Below are positions 62,012 to 62,750 of a stretch of DNA of 62,750 nucleotides, one piece after another (position 1 is the stretch's first letter; every line of letters starts with the position of its first letter). The stretch is from Acidimicrobiia bacterium (GTDB lineage Bacteria; Actinomycetota; Acidimicrobiia; Acidimicrobiales; Bin134): positions 1 to 62,750 of the forward strand of contig VYEX01000041.1 of NCBI GenBank assembly GCA_009842675.1, written 5' to 3'. The position numbers were made by a program, and so were the translations under genes. The notes beneath the pieces were generated by a model. The model was given only the letters and a program-made list of their open reading frames with translations. It had not been told where the DNA came from and did not search any database.

Positions 62012-62750
62012 CTACGTTGTCCAGCTGACTCCTTTGGGCGAGCGGGGCCAGCAGGTGATGGTGCCGTCGGTGGCGATGGCGCAGGTGTGCTTGTCTTCGA
62101 TTGCCATTGAGCTGTATGTGGTGGTTGCGGCGTCGGGCGGCTGGCCCCGGGCGTCGCCCCAGCAGGCGATGGTGCCGTCGGAGGCGATGGCGCAGCCGTG
62201 GCGATCTCCAACCTCGATCGTGGTGTATGTGCCGGAGGGAGCACTGGTTCGCCCGTAGCGGTTGTGGCCCCAGCAGGCGATCGAGCCGTCGGAGGCGATG
62301 GCACAGCTGTGGAGCAAGCCGAGCGAGATCGCGGTGTAGGTGCCGGCAGGCACTCTGGTCTGCCTGTGGGAGTCGTCGCCCCAGCACGCAAGAGTGCCGT
62401 CATCGGCGATGGCGCAACTGCGGGTGTCGTCTGCGGCGATGGCGGTGAAGGTGCCAGTCGGCGCGTCGCTCTGTCCATCAGAGTCATCTCCCCAGCACAC
62501 AACGCTGCCGTCTGTGGCGAGGGCGCAACTGTGATCCTCACCGGCCGCGATTGCGGTGTAGGTGCCAGACGGCGCGTCAGCCTGCCCGTGGTAGTTGTAG
62601 CCCCAGCAGGCGATGGTGTCGTCAGTCCCGAGGGCGCAGCTGTGGTCGTCGCCGGCCGCGATGGCGGTGAAGGTACCTGTGGGGGCGTCGGTTTGGTCCA
62701 ATGCGTCGTCGCCCCAGCAGGTGATGGTGTCGTCGGTGGCGATGGCGCAG
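62012..62750 (-). CDS. RCC1-repeat protein, C-terminal part
   Basis: This frame runs from the stop at 62012 to the right edge, so the N-terminus is missing. It has at least six repeats of about 39 residues, each built on a pattern such as HSCALATDGSVVCWG, then GQSDAPTG and TFTAIAAG. This is the RCC1-type beta-propeller repeat, found in secreted or surface proteins of many bacteria, with a conserved C-x-W-G that gives each blade a cysteine pair. The repeats decay towards the C-terminus (GQPPDAATTTYSSM), ending in SPKGVSWTT. The role is probably surface recognition; nothing more can be said. Confidence 0.88.
   Translation of the reverse strand, partial: CAIATDDTITCWGDDALDQTDAPTGTFTAIAAGDDHSCALGTDDTIACWGYNYHGQADAPSGTYTAIAAGEDHSCALATDGSVVCWGDDSDGQSDAPTGTFTAIAADDTRSCAIADDGTLACWGDDSHRQTRVPAGTYTAISLGLLHSCAIASDGSIACWGHNRYGRTSAPSGTYTTIEVGDRHGCAIASDGTIACWGDARGQPPDAATTTYSSMAIEDKHTCAIATDGTITCWPRSPKGVSWTT

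Noticed and set aside
62012..62750. Periodic repeats at the right end considered as CRISPR
   Set aside because: The units are about 117-120 bp, coding and in frame, and give RCC1 blades; there are no unique spacers between identical repeats.

Overview
The window is GC-rich, densely coded actinobacterial chromosome. Lineage markers are two WhiB iron-sulphur regulators, a DivIVA-type coiled-coil protein, a UPF0182 membrane protein, a DUF2342 zincin-like protein, a SenX3-RegX3-type phosphate two-component system, many GTG starts and 4-bp ATGA/GTGA gene overlaps. The gene mix (OtsA plus an OtsB-GH15 fusion, a sulfatase, a CoxL-like molybdoenzyme, many VapBC modules) fits an Acidimicrobiia-like organism; that placement is an inference from gene content, not a phylogeny.

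Layout. 1-7.2 kb: start of a GH1 glycosidase running off the left edge, a VWA protein, WhiB, TatA, a TIM-barrel isomerase, a second WhiB, a small acidic protein, polyphosphate kinase and a Nudix hydrolase. 7.2-13.7 kb: a complete Pho operon, pstSCAB-phoU-senX3-regX3, preceded by a two-unit PHO box. Together with ppk1 this makes a phosphate sensing and storage region. 13.7-25 kb: envelope and cell-shape housekeeping (MFS protein, DUF2342, SDR, MoaE, MreB, HEAT-repeat protein, PDZ-Lon protease, DivIVA, UPF0182). The DUF2342/PDZ-Lon/UPF0182 association resembles M. tuberculosis Rv3193c-Rv3195. 25-35 kb (minus strand): cupin, two ABC-2-type exporter pairs, then an oligopeptide importer dppA-B-C-DF. 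35-40 kb: a small helical protein, a CoxL-like large subunit, and a cluster of toxin-antitoxin loci including a VapC reduced to 22 codons. 40-51 kb: otsA-otsB/GH15 for trehalose, a sulfatase, another VapBC, an aminotransferase/omega-amidase pair, an MFS transporter and a secreted protein.

A tRNA-fMet at 51.49 kb marks the left border of a mosaic island to about 61.9 kb. The island carries an AT-rich DUF1828-like gene pair, an AIPR-family gene with a HEPN-like partner, a roughly 900-bp stretch with stacked hairpins but no clear gene, a two-gene McrBC-type system (EVE-McrB plus DUF2357/PD-(D/E)XK nuclease), and a Doc-type toxin-antitoxin pair. An RCC1-repeat protein runs off the right edge.

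Three signals are not explained by ordinary gene annotation. (1) Five gene ends carry short tandem duplications that span the stop codon. At two operon junctions (otsA/otsB and dppB/dppC) the duplication has created a micro-ORF of 13 or 21 codons that overlaps both neighbours exactly as the genes would overlap each other, a possible translational relay. (2) Two copies of an approximately 82-nt two-stem palindromic element, one between dppA and dppB and one about 2.3 kb away, show compensatory changes in both stems. (3) Two unrelated-looking antitoxin genes share a near-identical palindromic operator 9-10 nt before their start codons.
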